A DNA stretch of 64,000 nucleotides from Enterobacter dykesii (GCF_008364625.2 NZ_CP126604.1:2046001-2110000); one strand, 5' to 3'. Shown: positions 51,715-60,542, numbered from the stretch's first letter. Numbers and translations: made by a program. Notes: a model not told the origin generated them from the letters alone.

Positions 51715-54700
51715 TTACACGTTTTCTGCAGGGTGCTGCACGCGTTGTTCCGCCGGGCGGATCCGGAACCAGATCGCATACATCGCGGGCAGGAAGACGA
51801 GCGTAATAATCGTCCCGCCCAGCGTTCCGCCGATCAGCGTGTAAGCCAGCGTGCCCCAGAATACCGAATGCGTCAGGGGAATGAACGCCAGCACGGCCGC
51901 CATAGCGGTCAGTAAGACCGGGCGCGCGCGCTGGACCGTCGCCTCAACCACCGCCTGGAACGGCTGGAGGCCGTCCTTCTGGTTATGATCGATTTGACCG
52001 ATCAGGATTAGCGTATTGCGCATCAGAATGCCGGAAAGGGCGATCAAACCGACCAGCGCGTTGATGCCAAACGGCTGATTGAAAATCAACAGCACGGGCA
52101 CTACGCCAATCAGCCCCAGCGGCGCGGTTAAGAACACCATCACCATCGCTGAGATTGAGCGCACCTGCAAAATGATGATCAGCAGCGTCAGGGCAATCAT
52201 GATCGGGAACAGAGGGATCATTGCCTGCGTGGCTTTGCCCGATTCCTCAATCGAACCCGCCATGTCGATACGGTACCCGGCCGGCAGCGCATCAACAATC
52301 GGCTGAAGCTGCTTCATGATGGCGACCGACACATCCGGTGGCTGAAGATTGTCGGCAATATCGCCCCGTACGGTAATCGTCGGGGTGCGATCGCGACGAC
52401 GCAGGATCGGATCTTCCATACCGATCTCAATCTTGCCGATTTGAGACAGCGGAACGCGCTGTCCCGCATTGCCGACAAGGGTGAAACCCTCGATTTTGGC
52501 CGGGTCAAGACGGATATCTCCCGCCGCGCGGCCAATGACCTCAACCGAGCGAATATCTTCCCGCACGGAGGTAACGGGCACGCCTGAGAGCAGAAACTGA
52601 AGCTGATCGGCAACGGCACTGGAGGTTAAGCCGGTCGCCTGCAGACGGTTTTGATCGAGGGTGAAATGCAATACGGGAACGCGCGACCCCCAGTCAGTGT
52701 TGACGGTTCTCATCATCGGGCTTGCCTGAAGCACGGCTTTCACCCTGTCAGCGATGTCATGCACCTGTACGACATCCGGCCCCGACACGCGCCAGGCAAC
52801 CGGAAAGGGCGAGTACGGGCCAAACACCAGCTGCGTCACCCGCACGCGCGCTTCGGGGGCAAGGCCGTTGGCGACAGCTTCCCTCAGCCGGAGCTTGAGC
52901 GCCTCGCGTGACGTCTCGCTGTCCGTCAGGATCACGATTTTCGCAAAAGACGGGTCGGGCAGTTCTGGCGCCATCGCCAGATAAAAACGGGGTGAACCCT
53001 GACCAATATAGGCCGTGACAATTTTGGCTTCGGGCTGCTGGCCCAGCCACGCTTCTATTTTTGCGGTAGCGGCGCTGGTTTGCTCAATCGAGGTACCGCA
53101 GGGCATCTGCACCTCAATCAGTACTTCCGGGCGATCGGAGGTCGGGAAGAATTGTTTTTTAACCAGCCCCATGCCGAGCACGGCCATGATGAAAATGGCG
53201 ACCACCGACCCGGCCACCCACCATTTTCTGGCGATAACGCGGACAAGCAGCTGGCGAAAACGGTTATAGCGAGGCGTGTTATAGATGGCGGCATGACCCC
53301 CTTCTACTTTAGGGATCGCCGGCAGGATCTTCACCCCAAGATAGGGCGTGAACACCACCGCGACAAACCACGAGGCAATCAGGGCGAGGCCGACAATCCA
53401 GAACATATTGCTGGTGTATTCCCCGGCGGTCGACTGCGCAAAGCCATTCGGCATAAAGCCAATGGCCGTCACCAGGGTACCGGCCAGCATGGGCGCGGCG
53501 GTGTGGCTCCAGGCGTAGGCCGAGGCTTTGATTCTGTCGTAACCTTCCTCCATCTTCACCACCATCATTTCGATGGCGATAATGGCATCATCAACCAGCA
53601 GGCCGAGGGCGAGGATCAGGGAGCCCAGCGTCACGCGGTCGAAGTTTATCCCCGCGGCTTCCATCACCACGAAGACGACCGCCAGCGTCAGCGGGACCGC
53701 CGCCGCAACGACCACCCCCACGCGCCAGCCCATGCTGACAAAACAGACCACCATGACCACAAGCAGGGCGACGAAGAATTTAATCATGAACTCATCGACC
53801 GACGAGCGAATATTCACGGACTGATCGGTGACCTTAGTCAGGGACATGCCCAGCGGCAGGCTATCATTTATTTTCGCCGTTTCCGTATCCAGCGCTTTAC
53901 CCAGCGCCAGACCATTCCAGCCTTCACGCATCACGATGCCCAGCAGAAGGGCGGGTTCATGCTGATTACGTATCAGCATCGTCGGGGGATCTTCGTAGCC
54001 TCGCTCAACCGTTGCCACATCGGACAGCTTGAGCGTTTTGCCCTGAGCTACAAAAGGGGTATCGCGGATTTTCTGCAGTTCATCAAACGCGCCGTCCAGG
54101 CGGATAAAAATCTGCGCGCCTCGGGTCTCAATGGAACCCGCCGCGGCTAGCGCGTTCTGGCCGTTGAGGGCGTTGAAAATGTCCTGGGGTGAGAGCCCTA
54201 TCGTCGCCAGACGGTCGTGGGAGAAGGAGATGTAAATCCGCTCGGCCTGTTCGCCGATAATGTTCACTTTCTTCACGCCGGGAACGTGCAGAAGCTGCTG
54301 GCGCAGGCCTTCGGCATCGCGCACCAGCTGTCGCTGCGGTTCGCCTTTCGCTTTCAGGGCAAAGAGGGCAAAGGTGACATCCGAGAATTCGTCATTGATC
54401 ATCGGGCCGATGACGCCCGCCGGAAGTCGCTGAGATTCATCTCCAAGCTTCTTACGCGCCTGATAGAACTCCTCCTGCACTTCGGCTGGCGGGGTCTTGT
54501 CCTGCAATGACAACGTGATAAACGCCATGCCGGGACGGGTATAGGTTTCGGTACGGTCATACCATTTGAGTTCCTGCAGGCGCTTTTCCAGCGGCTCGGC
54601 GACCTGATCCTGAATTTCCTGCGCGGTGGCGCCCGGCCAGACGGTAATCACCGTCATCTGCTTAACCGTGAAGGGGGGATCTTCCGCGCGTCCCAGCCCA

Positions 54701-54804
54701 AAGAAGGCGTAAATTCCGGCAATCGTGACCAGAACGATCAGAAACAGCGTGACGGAACGTTCGCGGACGGCCAGCGCCGAAAGGTTAAAGCGGCTTCCGC
54801 TCAT
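51715..54804 (-). CDS. RND-family efflux pump inner-membrane transporter
   Basis: A 1029-residue RND transporter with 12 helices and two large periplasmic loops. The proton-relay pair is intact in helix 4 (Gly-Leu-Leu-Val-Asp-Asp-Ala-Ile-Ile). The N-terminus, Phe-Asn-Leu-Ser-Ala-Leu-Ala-Val-Arg-Glu-Arg, and the Ala-Glu-Asp-Pro-Pro-Phe segment place it with the VexF/MexW-like and YegN-distant group rather than AcrB. It overlaps the upstream adaptor gene by four bases (ATGA). No outer-membrane channel gene is nearby, so it likely uses TolC. Confidence 0.92.
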   Translation of the reverse strand: MSGSRFNLSALAVRERSVTLFLIVLVTIAGIYAFFGLGRAEDPPFTVKQMTVITVWPGATAQEIQDQVAEPLEKRLQELKWYDRTETYTRPGMAFITLSLQDKTPPAEVQEEFYQARKKLGDESQRLPAGVIGPMINDEFSDVTFALFALKAKGEPQRQLVRDAEGLRQQLLHVPGVKKVNIIGEQAERIYISFSHDRLATIGLSPQDIFNALNGQNALAAAGSIETRGAQIFIRLDGAFDELQKIRDTPFVAQGKTLKLSDVATVERGYEDPPTMLIRNQHEPALLLGIVMREGWNGLALGKALDTETAKINDSLPLGMSLTKVTDQSVNIRSSVDEFMIKFFVALLVVMVVCFVSMGWRVGVVVAAAVPLTLAVVFVVMEAAGINFDRVTLGSLILALGLLVDDAIIAIEMMVVKMEEGYDRIKASAYAWSHTAAPMLAGTLVTAIGFMPNGFAQSTAGEYTSNMFWIVGLALIASWFVAVVFTPYLGVKILPAIPKVEGGHAAIYNTPRYNRFRQLLVRVIARKWWVAGSVVAIFIMAVLGMGLVKKQFFPTSDRPEVLIEVQMPCGTSIEQTSAATAKIEAWLGQQPEAKIVTAYIGQGSPRFYLAMAPELPDPSFAKIVILTDSETSREALKLRLREAVANGLAPEARVRVTQLVFGPYSPFPVAWRVSGPDVVQVHDIADRVKAVLQASPMMRTVNTDWGSRVPVLHFTLDQNRLQATGLTSSAVADQLQFLLSGVPVTSVREDIRSVEVIGRAAGDIRLDPAKIEGFTLVGNAGQRVPLSQIGKIEIGMEDPILRRRDRTPTITVRGDIADNLQPPDVSVAIMKQLQPIVDALPAGYRIDMAGSIEESGKATQAMIPLFPIMIALTLLIIILQVRSISAMVMVFLTAPLGLIGVVPVLLIFNQPFGINALVGLIALSGILMRNTLILIGQIDHNQKDGLQPFQAVVEATVQRARPVLLTAMAAVLAFIPLTHSVFWGTLAYTLIGGTLGGTIITLVFLPAMYAIWFRIRPAEQRVQHPAENV

Positions 54805-55910
54805 GGTGTGTTCTCCGCCAGGGCGGCATTGCGTTGCTCAGCAAGCCTGACGACCTCACCTTCGTGCAGAAGATGGGCGCCTAACGCAACGATCTTCTCA
54901 CCGGGCTTCACGCCGCCCGTGACCTGCGCCGCATCTTCACCCACGCTCAGCACCCTGACGGGCGTCCATGCGACCTTTGCCGGCCGGGAGGAAATGCGCC
55001 AGACGCCGGGACCTTTTCCTGCATCATAGAGCGAAGCCAGCGGGACCTGCATGACCTGACCTTCCGCTTTATTGTCCTGAATGTTCAGCGTGACGGTTGC
55101 CCCCAGCGGCGCGTTCGCCAGCAGGCCATCCAGCACGTAGCGGGCTTCATACGTGCGGGTCGCGGCATCGGCCGAGTCAGACAGCAGGCGCAGCGTTGCG
55201 GTGACCGGATGTTTTTCATTGCCATACAGCGTGGCCTGCGCTTCGCTGCCGACGGCAGGACGCAGCGTTTCCGGAAGCTGGACGAGCGCTTCACGCTGCC
55301 CCGCTCTGGCGAGCCTGATCGCCACCTGTCCGGCGCTGACGACCTGACCCGGCTCGGCGAGCGTCTCCATGACCACGCCGTCCGAATCCGCCAGCAGCAC
55401 GGCATAGCCCGTGGCGTTTTGCGCCACGCTGGACTGCGCCCGGGCGGCGCTGAGATCGGCCCTGGCCGTATCGGCCGCCGCTTTGATCTGGTCATACTCC
55501 GAGGCAGACACCGCGCCGGATGCCACAAGTCCACGATAGCGCGCCTCATCGCTGGAGGCTTTTCGCGCGCGCGCCTGAGCCGCATCCACCGCGCGCTGCT
55601 GCGCCTGAGCCTGTAACTTCAGGTCAACCGGATCCAGGCGCAGCAGGGGCTGGCCCTGTTTGACGGTCTGCCCCGTATCAACCAGCCGCTCAAGGATTTT
55701 TCCCTGAACTCTGAAACCTAAATCGCTTTGCGTTCTTGCGACCACCACGCCCGTGAAGGCGCGGACGCTGTTGTTCGCAAGCTCGACGGATGCGGATCGG
55801 ACAAGCGGTGGCTTGGTGCGCGGATCGTCACTCGCGGAAATATCGCCGCACGCCACCAGGGCAAACGGCAGGAGACAAACGGCAACGCGGGCTGAAGTAA
55901 GCCTGAGCAT
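54801..55910 (-). CDS. RND efflux periplasmic adaptor lipoprotein
   Basis: A 369-residue membrane-fusion protein. Lipobox Leu-Val-Ala-Cys lies at about 18-21, followed by Gly-Asp. The lipoyl half-motifs flank an alpha-hairpin rich in Ala/Gln/Arg (about 95-165). Beta-barrel and membrane-proximal domains follow. It joins the RND pump to the outer-membrane channel. It is the first gene of the adaptor-pump pair; a 24-bp inverted repeat (55958-55981) lies 48 bases before its start. Confidence 0.92.
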   Translation of the reverse strand: MLRLTSARVAVCLLPFALVACGDISASDDPRTKPPLVRSASVELANNSVRAFTGVVVARTQSDLGFRVQGKILERLVDTGQTVKQGQPLLRLDPVDLKLQAQAQQRAVDAAQARARKASSDEARYRGLVASGAVSASEYDQIKAAADTARADLSAARAQSSVAQNATGYAVLLADSDGVVMETLAEPGQVVSAGQVAIRLARAGQREALVQLPETLRPAVGSEAQATLYGNEKHPVTATLRLLSDSADAATRTYEARYVLDGLLANAPLGATVTLNIQDNKAEGQVMQVPLASLYDAGKGPGVWRISSRPAKVAWTPVRVLSVGEDAAQVTGGVKPGEKIVALGAHLLHEGEVVRLAEQRNAALAENTP

Positions 55911-55957
55911 GGGAAACCTTTTCGACGTAACAGGACGGTTTCCGCATTTTCTGACCA

Positions 55958-55981
55958 GTGACCAAAAAAGTCAATGGTCAC
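55958..55981. promoter_or_regulatory. TetR operator candidate before the RND operon
   Basis: GTGACCA-N10-TGGTCAC, a perfect 7-bp inverted repeat. The same architecture is found at 56638-56661 before the tetR-like gene, so the regulator probably controls both the pump and itself. Confidence 0.75.
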
Positions 55982-55984
55982 AAA

Positions 55985-56599
55985 TCAGGGGGCAAGGCTT
56001 CTTAAAATGAGTGAAGAGAGAAGCACCGCCGCGGTGGGAGCCATTTCGAGGTTGTACTGTAGCTGTACGGGATTGATAAAAGGACACATCACCATGTGGA
56101 TAGCCTGAGTGACCTCATCCAGCGGCGTTTTTCTTTCAAACTCGCCGGCCTGCCTGCCTTCGATAATGATGCTCTCAATCAGCTTCATCAGGCTTTCTGC
56201 ATACCGTTCTGTCGACGGCCACTGCTCGCGCGCGGCGACGGCGGCGATGTCGTAAAGCTTACGGTCGTGGAAAAACAGCTCGCTTCCCGCCTCGGTGAGC
56301 GCTTTGAAAAGGCGGCGGAGTTTTTCGCTTGCTGACGGCGCATCCTCAATGGCGGAAAGCACCGCCGCCATGATCAGCTCCAGGCGATTAGCGCAGATCA
56401 CCTCGCCGATAGCCTGTTTAGAATCGAAAAACTTATAAATGTAGGACTTTGAAAAACCGATGGATTTCGCCAGTTCTGCGACGGTGGTTTTTTCATAGCC
56501 GTAGTGGCCGAAGTGCTCAAAAGCCGCTTCGACGATTTGCTCTCTGACAGCGTGGTCAAGGGGGCCGCGTGATGATGGGGGGTTCATATTTTTAGTCAT
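55985..56599 (-). CDS. TetR/AcrR-family regulator of the RND pump
   Basis: A 204-residue regulator with N-terminal helix-turn-helix (about 22-68: Thr-Thr-Val-Ala-Glu-Leu-Ala-Lys-Ser-Ile-Gly-Phe-Ser-Lys-Ser-Tyr-Ile-Tyr-Lys-Phe-Phe). The C-terminal domain has the TetR_C_7-like Phe-Phe-His-Asp-Arg-Lys-Leu segment (about 110). It lies directly upstream of and in line with the adaptor and pump genes. Matching inverted repeats precede both it and the adaptor gene. Confidence 0.9.
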   Translation of the reverse strand: MTKNMNPPSSRGPLDHAVREQIVEAAFEHFGHYGYEKTTVAELAKSIGFSKSYIYKFFDSKQAIGEVICANRLELIMAAVLSAIEDAPSASEKLRRLFKALTEAGSELFFHDRKLYDIAAVAAREQWPSTERYAESLMKLIESIIIEGRQAGEFERKTPLDEVTQAIHMVMCPFINPVQLQYNLEMAPTAAVLLSSLILRSLAP

Positions 56600-56637
56600 T
56601 ATTTAAGCTTAGCGTGACAGGCTACGATTAACAACGA

Positions 56638-56661
56638 GTGACCATTTTGTAATTTGGTTAC
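56638..56661. promoter_or_regulatory. TetR operator candidate before the regulator gene
   Basis: GTGACCA-N10-TGGTTAC, one mismatch from perfect symmetry, with the same spacer length as 55958-55981. It lies 39 bases upstream of the tetR-like ATG. Confidence 0.72.
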
Positions 56662-56806
56662 CGATATTACCATGCGCCGTTCAGACGGGACGATCAACCA
56701 TGTGCGGTAAGTGTATCACCGTTTTTCTTGCACTACGGCATCTATCTGTCTGATAAAAGCGAGGGTTTCAGCGCAGTTCCCTTGCACTGAACATAACCGT
56801 TTGAGG

Positions 56807-56829
56807 AGGCCGCAAAACCGATGCGGCCT
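56807..56829 (-). terminator. Hairpin after the PTS IIB gene
   Basis: AGGCCGC-N9-GCGGCCT, a perfect 7-bp stem 7 bases past the stop on the minus strand. No T-run is visible, so it is a weak terminator at best. The remaining 236-base gap to the tetR-like gene contains only the operator above. Confidence 0.4.
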
Positions 56830-56835
56830 TATCTG

Positions 56836-57150
56836 TCAGGCAGCCAGTTCAGGCATCTGTTCCTTCACGAAATCCAATACTTTCCTCGCGTCGAGAGAGG
56901 CATAGGGCAGGCTCTCAATAATGGCGATTGAGCGCGTATTACCCACCGTTTCTTTTATCTCATCGAGTTTGTACTGAATGTGCGGCGCGACGAGGAAACC
57001 ATCGAAAGCGGGTGCGACGCTGGCGAAGTTATCCAGCCCAACAGCGCTAATCATCAGCGGATAGCCTTCGCGTTCTGCCAGAGACTGCATCTTTTTGGCG
57101 AGAGAGTTTGCGGTATTACCAAACAAACAACAGATCAGAAGCTTTTTCAT
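56836..57150 (-). CDS. Solitary PTS IIB component, lactose/cellobiose type
   Basis: A 104-residue phosphotransferase IIB-like domain. The phosphocysteine loop is Ile-Cys-Cys-Leu-Phe-Gly-Asn-Thr-Ala-Asn-Ser (about 5-15), the family pattern with one extra Cys. It normally passes phosphate from IIA to sugar through IIC, but no IIA, IIC or sugar hydrolase is nearby, so a regulatory role is possible. The start at 57150 follows AGGAGG; a further nine codons upstream are in frame. Confidence 0.78.
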   Translation of the reverse strand: MKKLLICCLFGNTANSLAKKMQSLAEREGYPLMISAVGLDNFASVAPAFDGFLVAPHIQYKLDEIKETVGNTRSIAIIESLPYASLDARKVLDFVKEQMPELAA

Positions 57151-57233
57151 GTTTTGTTCCTCCTGAAAACCGCACACAGAGTAGTCCTGAGGGTGTCAGC
57201 GAAATGCGCGCTATCTCTTATTTTGGCGACAAA

Positions 57234-58145
57234 TTAATGTTCTTTTAGCCAGTCGAGAAAAAACTGGCTAAAAGCCGTAACCTGAAGCGGCTGCAGCTTT
57301 CGCTGGGGGTAAACAAGCTGCAGCCCGACATCTTTGCGATCGTATCGGCTAAAGCCGGTGAAGCTGTCGGCAAACAGTACCGTGAGCCGTCCGGTTTCAA
57401 CATCGTCTTTGACGTCCCACCACGATTTCCCCGCAATGCCAGCCCCGCTGAGAGCCCACTGACGAAGCAAAGCCCCGTCGTCGCACACCATGGCTGGCTC
57501 TACGCGAACGACGCTTTCCTGGCCATCTTTTTCAAAGCGCCATTCGTTCATCACTACGCCCTGAGACTCAAGCGCCAGGCACCGGTGCTGGGCTAAATCA
57601 GCAAACGTGGCGGGGATGCCGCGTCCGTTAAGATACGCCCCGGAAGCGACCAGCACCCGATGGTTCGGGCGGATGTTTCTGACGACAAGGCTGCTGTCCG
57701 GCAGGTTGCCAAAACGCACGCTCATATCCAGCCGGTTAGCGACCAGGTCCTCAACGTGTTCTCTTAGCGAGATGAAAAAATTAACGTCGGAATGGCGTCG
57801 GGAGAATTCTACGACGGCGGGGCTAAGATACTTTCTGCCAAAGTCCGAGGGTGCAGAAAGGCGAATGTTGCCGCTGAGCACGCCTTCCTTTTGCGTCAGT
57901 AACGACTCGGCGTGATGCACCTCCTCCAGCACGCGCAGCGCGGCATGGTAAAACTCTTCCCCGGCGCGGGTCAGCGTGATGGATCGCGTTGAGCGGTGAA
58001 ACAGGCGCGTCTGGTAACGCTCCTCAATCGCCTTCAGCCTGGCCGTCATGGTAGCGGGGGAAAGCGACAGGCGTCGCCCGGCGGCAGAAAGACCACCGGC
58101 CTCGGCAACTTCCACCAGTAACGCCATGTCTTCGAGTTTACCCAT
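57234..58145 (-). CDS. LysR-family regulator divergent from the Old Yellow Enzyme
   Basis: A 303-residue LysR regulator with helix-turn-helix at about 15-60 (Gly-Gly-Leu-Ser-Ala-Ala-Gly-Arg-Arg-Leu-Ser-Leu-Ser-Pro-Ala-Thr-Met-Thr-Ala) and effector domain at about 88-300. It belongs to the CrgA/DsdC-distant group common in proteobacteria. It shares a 36-base inverted repeat with the divergent alkene reductase gene, its obvious target. The PTS IIB gene lies downstream on the same strand, 83 bases away. Confidence 0.88.
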   Translation of the reverse strand: MGKLEDMALLVEVAEAGGLSAAGRRLSLSPATMTARLKAIEERYQTRLFHRSTRSITLTRAGEEFYHAALRVLEEVHHAESLLTQKEGVLSGNIRLSAPSDFGRKYLSPAVVEFSRRHSDVNFFISLREHVEDLVANRLDMSVRFGNLPDSSLVVRNIRPNHRVLVASGAYLNGRGIPATFADLAQHRCLALESQGVVMNEWRFEKDGQESVVRVEPAMVCDDGALLRQWALSGAGIAGKSWWDVKDDVETGRLTVLFADSFTGFSRYDRKDVGLQLVYPQRKLQPLQVTAFSQFFLDWLKEH

Positions 58146-58166
58146 TATTCATATTTTCCGAAAAGT

Positions 58167-58202
58167 GCATCTGATTTTAGCGTAATTATCAAAATCAGAT
58201 GC
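58167..58202. promoter_or_regulatory. LysR operator candidate: 12-bp perfect inverted repeat
   Basis: GCATCTGATTTT and AAAATCAGATGC separated by 12 bases fill most of the 99-base divergent region. The arms include the T-N11-A type symmetry expected for LysR proteins. It is strikingly long for a chance palindrome. Confidence 0.8.
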
Positions 58203-58244
58203 CGACTGTAAAGTGATTTCATCCAAACCATAAGGGATGAAAAC

Positions 58245-59357
58245 ATGCAACGTACCTCACTTTTTGAACGCTACAGGCTGGGTCAGCAAGACCTGAAAAA
58301 CCGTATCGTCATGGCGCCGATGACCCGCGCGCGCTCAATTCAGCCGGGAAATATTCCCTCAGCGCTGATGGCGGAGTATTACCGGCAGCGGGCCAGCGCC
58401 GGATTAATCATCACGGAAGCCACCCAGATTTCGCCTCAGGGTCAGGGATACTCATGGACGCCCGGCATCCATTCGCCTGAGCAGGTTTCAGGATGGCAAC
58501 TCACGACGGGCGCCGTGCATCAGGCGGGCGGGGTGATTTTTTCGCAGCTCTGGCACGTCGGGCGAATGTCGCACGCCAGCTTTCATCAGGATGGTCTGCC
58601 CGTCGCCCCGTCAGCACTGGCGCCGGACGCGCAGGTGTGGGTGGTGAATGAACAGGGCGAAGGCCAGATGGTTGACTGCCCGCGGCCGAGAACCCTTTCG
58701 CGCAAGGATATTCACAGCATCATCGCGGACTATCGTCAGGCGGCACTGAATGCCGTTCAGGCCGGGTTTGACGGCGTGGAGGTTCACGGCGGAAACGGCT
58801 ATCTGATCGACCAGTTTCTGCGGCAAACCTCAAACAAACGCACGGACGAGTACGGCGGCACGCTGGTGAACCGTATCCGTTTTGCCCAGGAGGTGCTAAG
58901 CGCCATTGCCGAGGCCATTGGCCGCGAGCGTACGGGCATCCGCCTTTCACCGTTTATTACCCAGCGCGGGATGAACGATCCGCAGGTGACGGAAGCCATA
59001 CTCGCTCTCGCGGCCTGGTGTGAACAAGAGGGGATTGCGTTCATCCACCTGGCGGAAGCCGACTGGGACGATGCGCCGCAGGTGCCAGAGCAGTTCCGAC
59101 AATCGCTACGCGAGACGTTTAGCGGAACCCTTATCGTCGCGGGGAACTATAACCTTGAAAAAGCGGAAAAGATCCTTGCTGCCGGCTATGCCGACTTGAT
59201 TGCCTTCGGACGGCTGTTTATTGCCAACCCGGATTTACCCCACCGGCTGGCGCACCAGCTGCCTCTCGCCCAGGTGCGCGACCCCGCCACGCTGTTTGGC
59301 GGCACCGCCACGGGATATACCGATTACCCAACGTACACTCTGCAGGAGGAAACATGA
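58245..59357 (+). CDS. Old Yellow Enzyme-family alkene reductase (NemA-like)
   Basis: FMN-dependent ene-reductase of 370 residues, TIM barrel. FMN and substrate residues are visible: Met-Ala-Pro-Met-Thr-Arg (about 23-28), Gln-Leu-Trp-His-Val-Gly-Arg (about 100-106), Val-His-Gly-Gly-Asn-Gly-Tyr-Leu (His and Asn hydrogen-bond the substrate, about 180-187) and Phe-Gly-Arg-Leu-Phe-Ile-Ala-Asn-Pro. It would reduce activated C=C bonds, nitro compounds or electrophiles with NAD(P)H. It is divergent from its LysR gene and overlaps the next gene by four bases. Confidence 0.9.
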   Translation: MQRTSLFERYRLGQQDLKNRIVMAPMTRARSIQPGNIPSALMAEYYRQRASAGLIITEATQISPQGQGYSWTPGIHSPEQVSGWQLTTGAVHQAGGVIFSQLWHVGRMSHASFHQDGLPVAPSALAPDAQVWVVNEQGEGQMVDCPRPRTLSRKDIHSIIADYRQAALNAVQAGFDGVEVHGGNGYLIDQFLRQTSNKRTDEYGGTLVNRIRFAQEVLSAIAEAIGRERTGIRLSPFITQRGMNDPQVTEAILALAAWCEQEGIAFIHLAEADWDDAPQVPEQFRQSLRETFSGTLIVAGNYNLEKAEKILAAGYADLIAFGRLFIANPDLPHRLAHQLPLAQVRDPATLFGGTATGYTDYPTYTLQEET

Positions 59358-59932
59358 TGAACCATAAAACCTTTATTATCGGCGGTATCTCCGGCATGAG
59401 GTCAACATATTTACGTCCCGTTCTTGCGGCGCTTTTTTTTATTGGGTTGTCGGGCGCCGCATATTCGGCCCAGGCAGAATGGGTGAAGCCAAAGCAGCTT
59501 ATTGCAGACACCAGCTTGCCACAGGCTCAATTAAAGGCGAATGAAGCCGTCGCCAGAGAATATGCCTCGTTCTGGAATACCGGTAATGAAACACTGGCGC
59601 GTGATGCCCTGGCGGCTGGATTTATTGATAAAACGCCTCCGGAAGGGCGTAAGCAGGGGCCGGAAGGCGCTATTTTAGCTTCCCGTGCGTTTCGTACAGC
59701 CGTGCCAGATTTGCGTTGTGACGTTGAGCAAATGATTATTTCAGGCGATCGCGTGGTTTCGCATTTACATTTTTACGGCACATTTACCGGAACATTTGGC
59801 AAGCTGAAAGGAAAGGGGCAGAAAATAGATTTTATCGCCACGGATATTTATGAGATTGGTGACGGTAAGATCGTGGCTAACTGGCATATTGAGGACAACC
59901 TGACGCTGATGAAACAGCTGGGCGCGCTGTAA
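59354..59932 (+). CDS. Exported NTF2/SnoaL-fold ester cyclase-like protein
   Basis: A 192-residue protein. A hydrophobic signal at about 20-38 ending Ala-Tyr-Ser-Ala-Gln-Ala suggests export. A SnoaL-like polyketide-cyclase domain follows at about 62-185 (Phe-Trp-Asn-Thr-Gly-Asn, then Trp-His-Ile-Glu-Asp-Asn at the end). The start overlaps the ene-reductase stop (ATGA) with GGAGGAAAC before it, so it is co-translated with it. Function unknown. An alternative start one codon on cannot be excluded. Confidence 0.78.
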   Translation: MMNHKTFIIGGISGMRSTYLRPVLAALFFIGLSGAAYSAQAEWVKPKQLIADTSLPQAQLKANEAVAREYASFWNTGNETLARDALAAGFIDKTPPEGRKQGPEGAILASRAFRTAVPDLRCDVEQMIISGDRVVSHLHFYGTFTGTFGKLKGKGQKIDFIATDIYEIGDGKIVANWHIEDNLTLMKQLGAL

Positions 59933-59935
59933 ACT

Positions 59936-59963
59936 CATCACTCCGGGGGGGCCCGGAGTGATG
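59936..59963. terminator. Bidirectional 12-bp hairpin terminator
   Basis: CATCACTCCGGG-GGGG-CCCGGAGTGATG, a perfect stem between convergent genes, 3 bases past the SnoaL-like stop. The minus side ends 8 bases from the other stop. Confidence 0.75.
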
Positions 59964-59971
59964 CGAAAATC

Positions 59972-60439
59972 CTATAAGCCAAGATCGCTCAGCGAAGGGT
60001 GATCGTCCGGGCGTCTGCCCAGCGGCCAGTGGAACAGGCGTTCGGATTCTTTTATCGGCATATCGTTTACGCAGGCAAAGCGGCGCTTCATCAGTCCGTC
60101 CGGCTCAAACTCCCAGTTTTCATTGCCGTATGAACGGAACCAGTTGCCGGAATCATCATGCCATTCATAGGCATAACGCACCGCGATCCGGTTCTCCGTA
60201 AATGCCCAGAGCTCTTTAATCAGACGATAGTCCAGCTCTTTTTTCCATTTCCGCGCCAGAAACGCCTGGGCTTCTTCACGGTTGGTGGCGAACTCTGCGC
60301 GGTTACGCCATTGGGTATCCAGCGTATAGGCAAGCGCGACTTTCGCCGGGTCGCGGCTGTTCCAGCCGTCTTCTGCCAGCCTGACTTTTTCGATGGCGCT
60401 TTCACGAGTGAAGGGCGGTAAAGGAGGACGTGTGTTCAT
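59972..60439 (-). CDS. NTF2-fold DUF1348 protein
   Basis: A 155-residue protein of the DUF1348 family. Hallmarks are [10 protein letters not shown] (about 22-31), Trp-Arg-Asn-Arg-Ala-Glu-Phe (about 44-50), the Ala-Arg-Lys-Trp segment and [11 protein letters not shown] (about 85-95). No activity is established for the family. It is divergent from a TetR gene with a perfect 18-bp palindrome between, so it is probably its regulated target. Confidence 0.85.
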   Translation of the reverse strand: MNTRPPLPPFTRESAIEKVRLAEDGWNSRDPAKVALAYTLDTQWRNRAEFATNREEAQAFLARKWKKELDYRLIKELWAFTENRIAVRYAYEWHDDSGNWFRSYGNENWEFEPDGLMKRRFACVNDMPIKESERLFHWPLGRRPDDHPSLSDLGL

Positions 60440-60464
60440 TGCGATTACCTCAGCGTTATATTAT

Positions 60465-60482
60465 GTAGACAGATCTGTCTAC
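60465..60482. promoter_or_regulatory. 18-bp perfect palindrome, TetR operator candidate
   Basis: GTAGACAGATCTGTCTAC lies 26 bases before the DUF1348 start and 61 before the tetR-like start. GTAGACAGATCTGTCTAC-type sites are common for TetR regulators of the Pfam TetR_N group. Outer 9-bp arms CAGCGTTAT (60451) and ATAACGCTG (60506) also pair but about a different centre. Confidence 0.8.
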
Positions 60483-60542
60483 TTGCGGTAATCTATGCCT
60501 GTAAAATAACGCTGTCAACATTCTTTTTGAGGCTAGCCAAAA

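Noticed and set aside
53080..54150. 356-codon plus-strand frame opposite the RND pump
   Set aside because: Low-complexity His/Asp/Arg/Gly text typical of antisense frames of RND genes.
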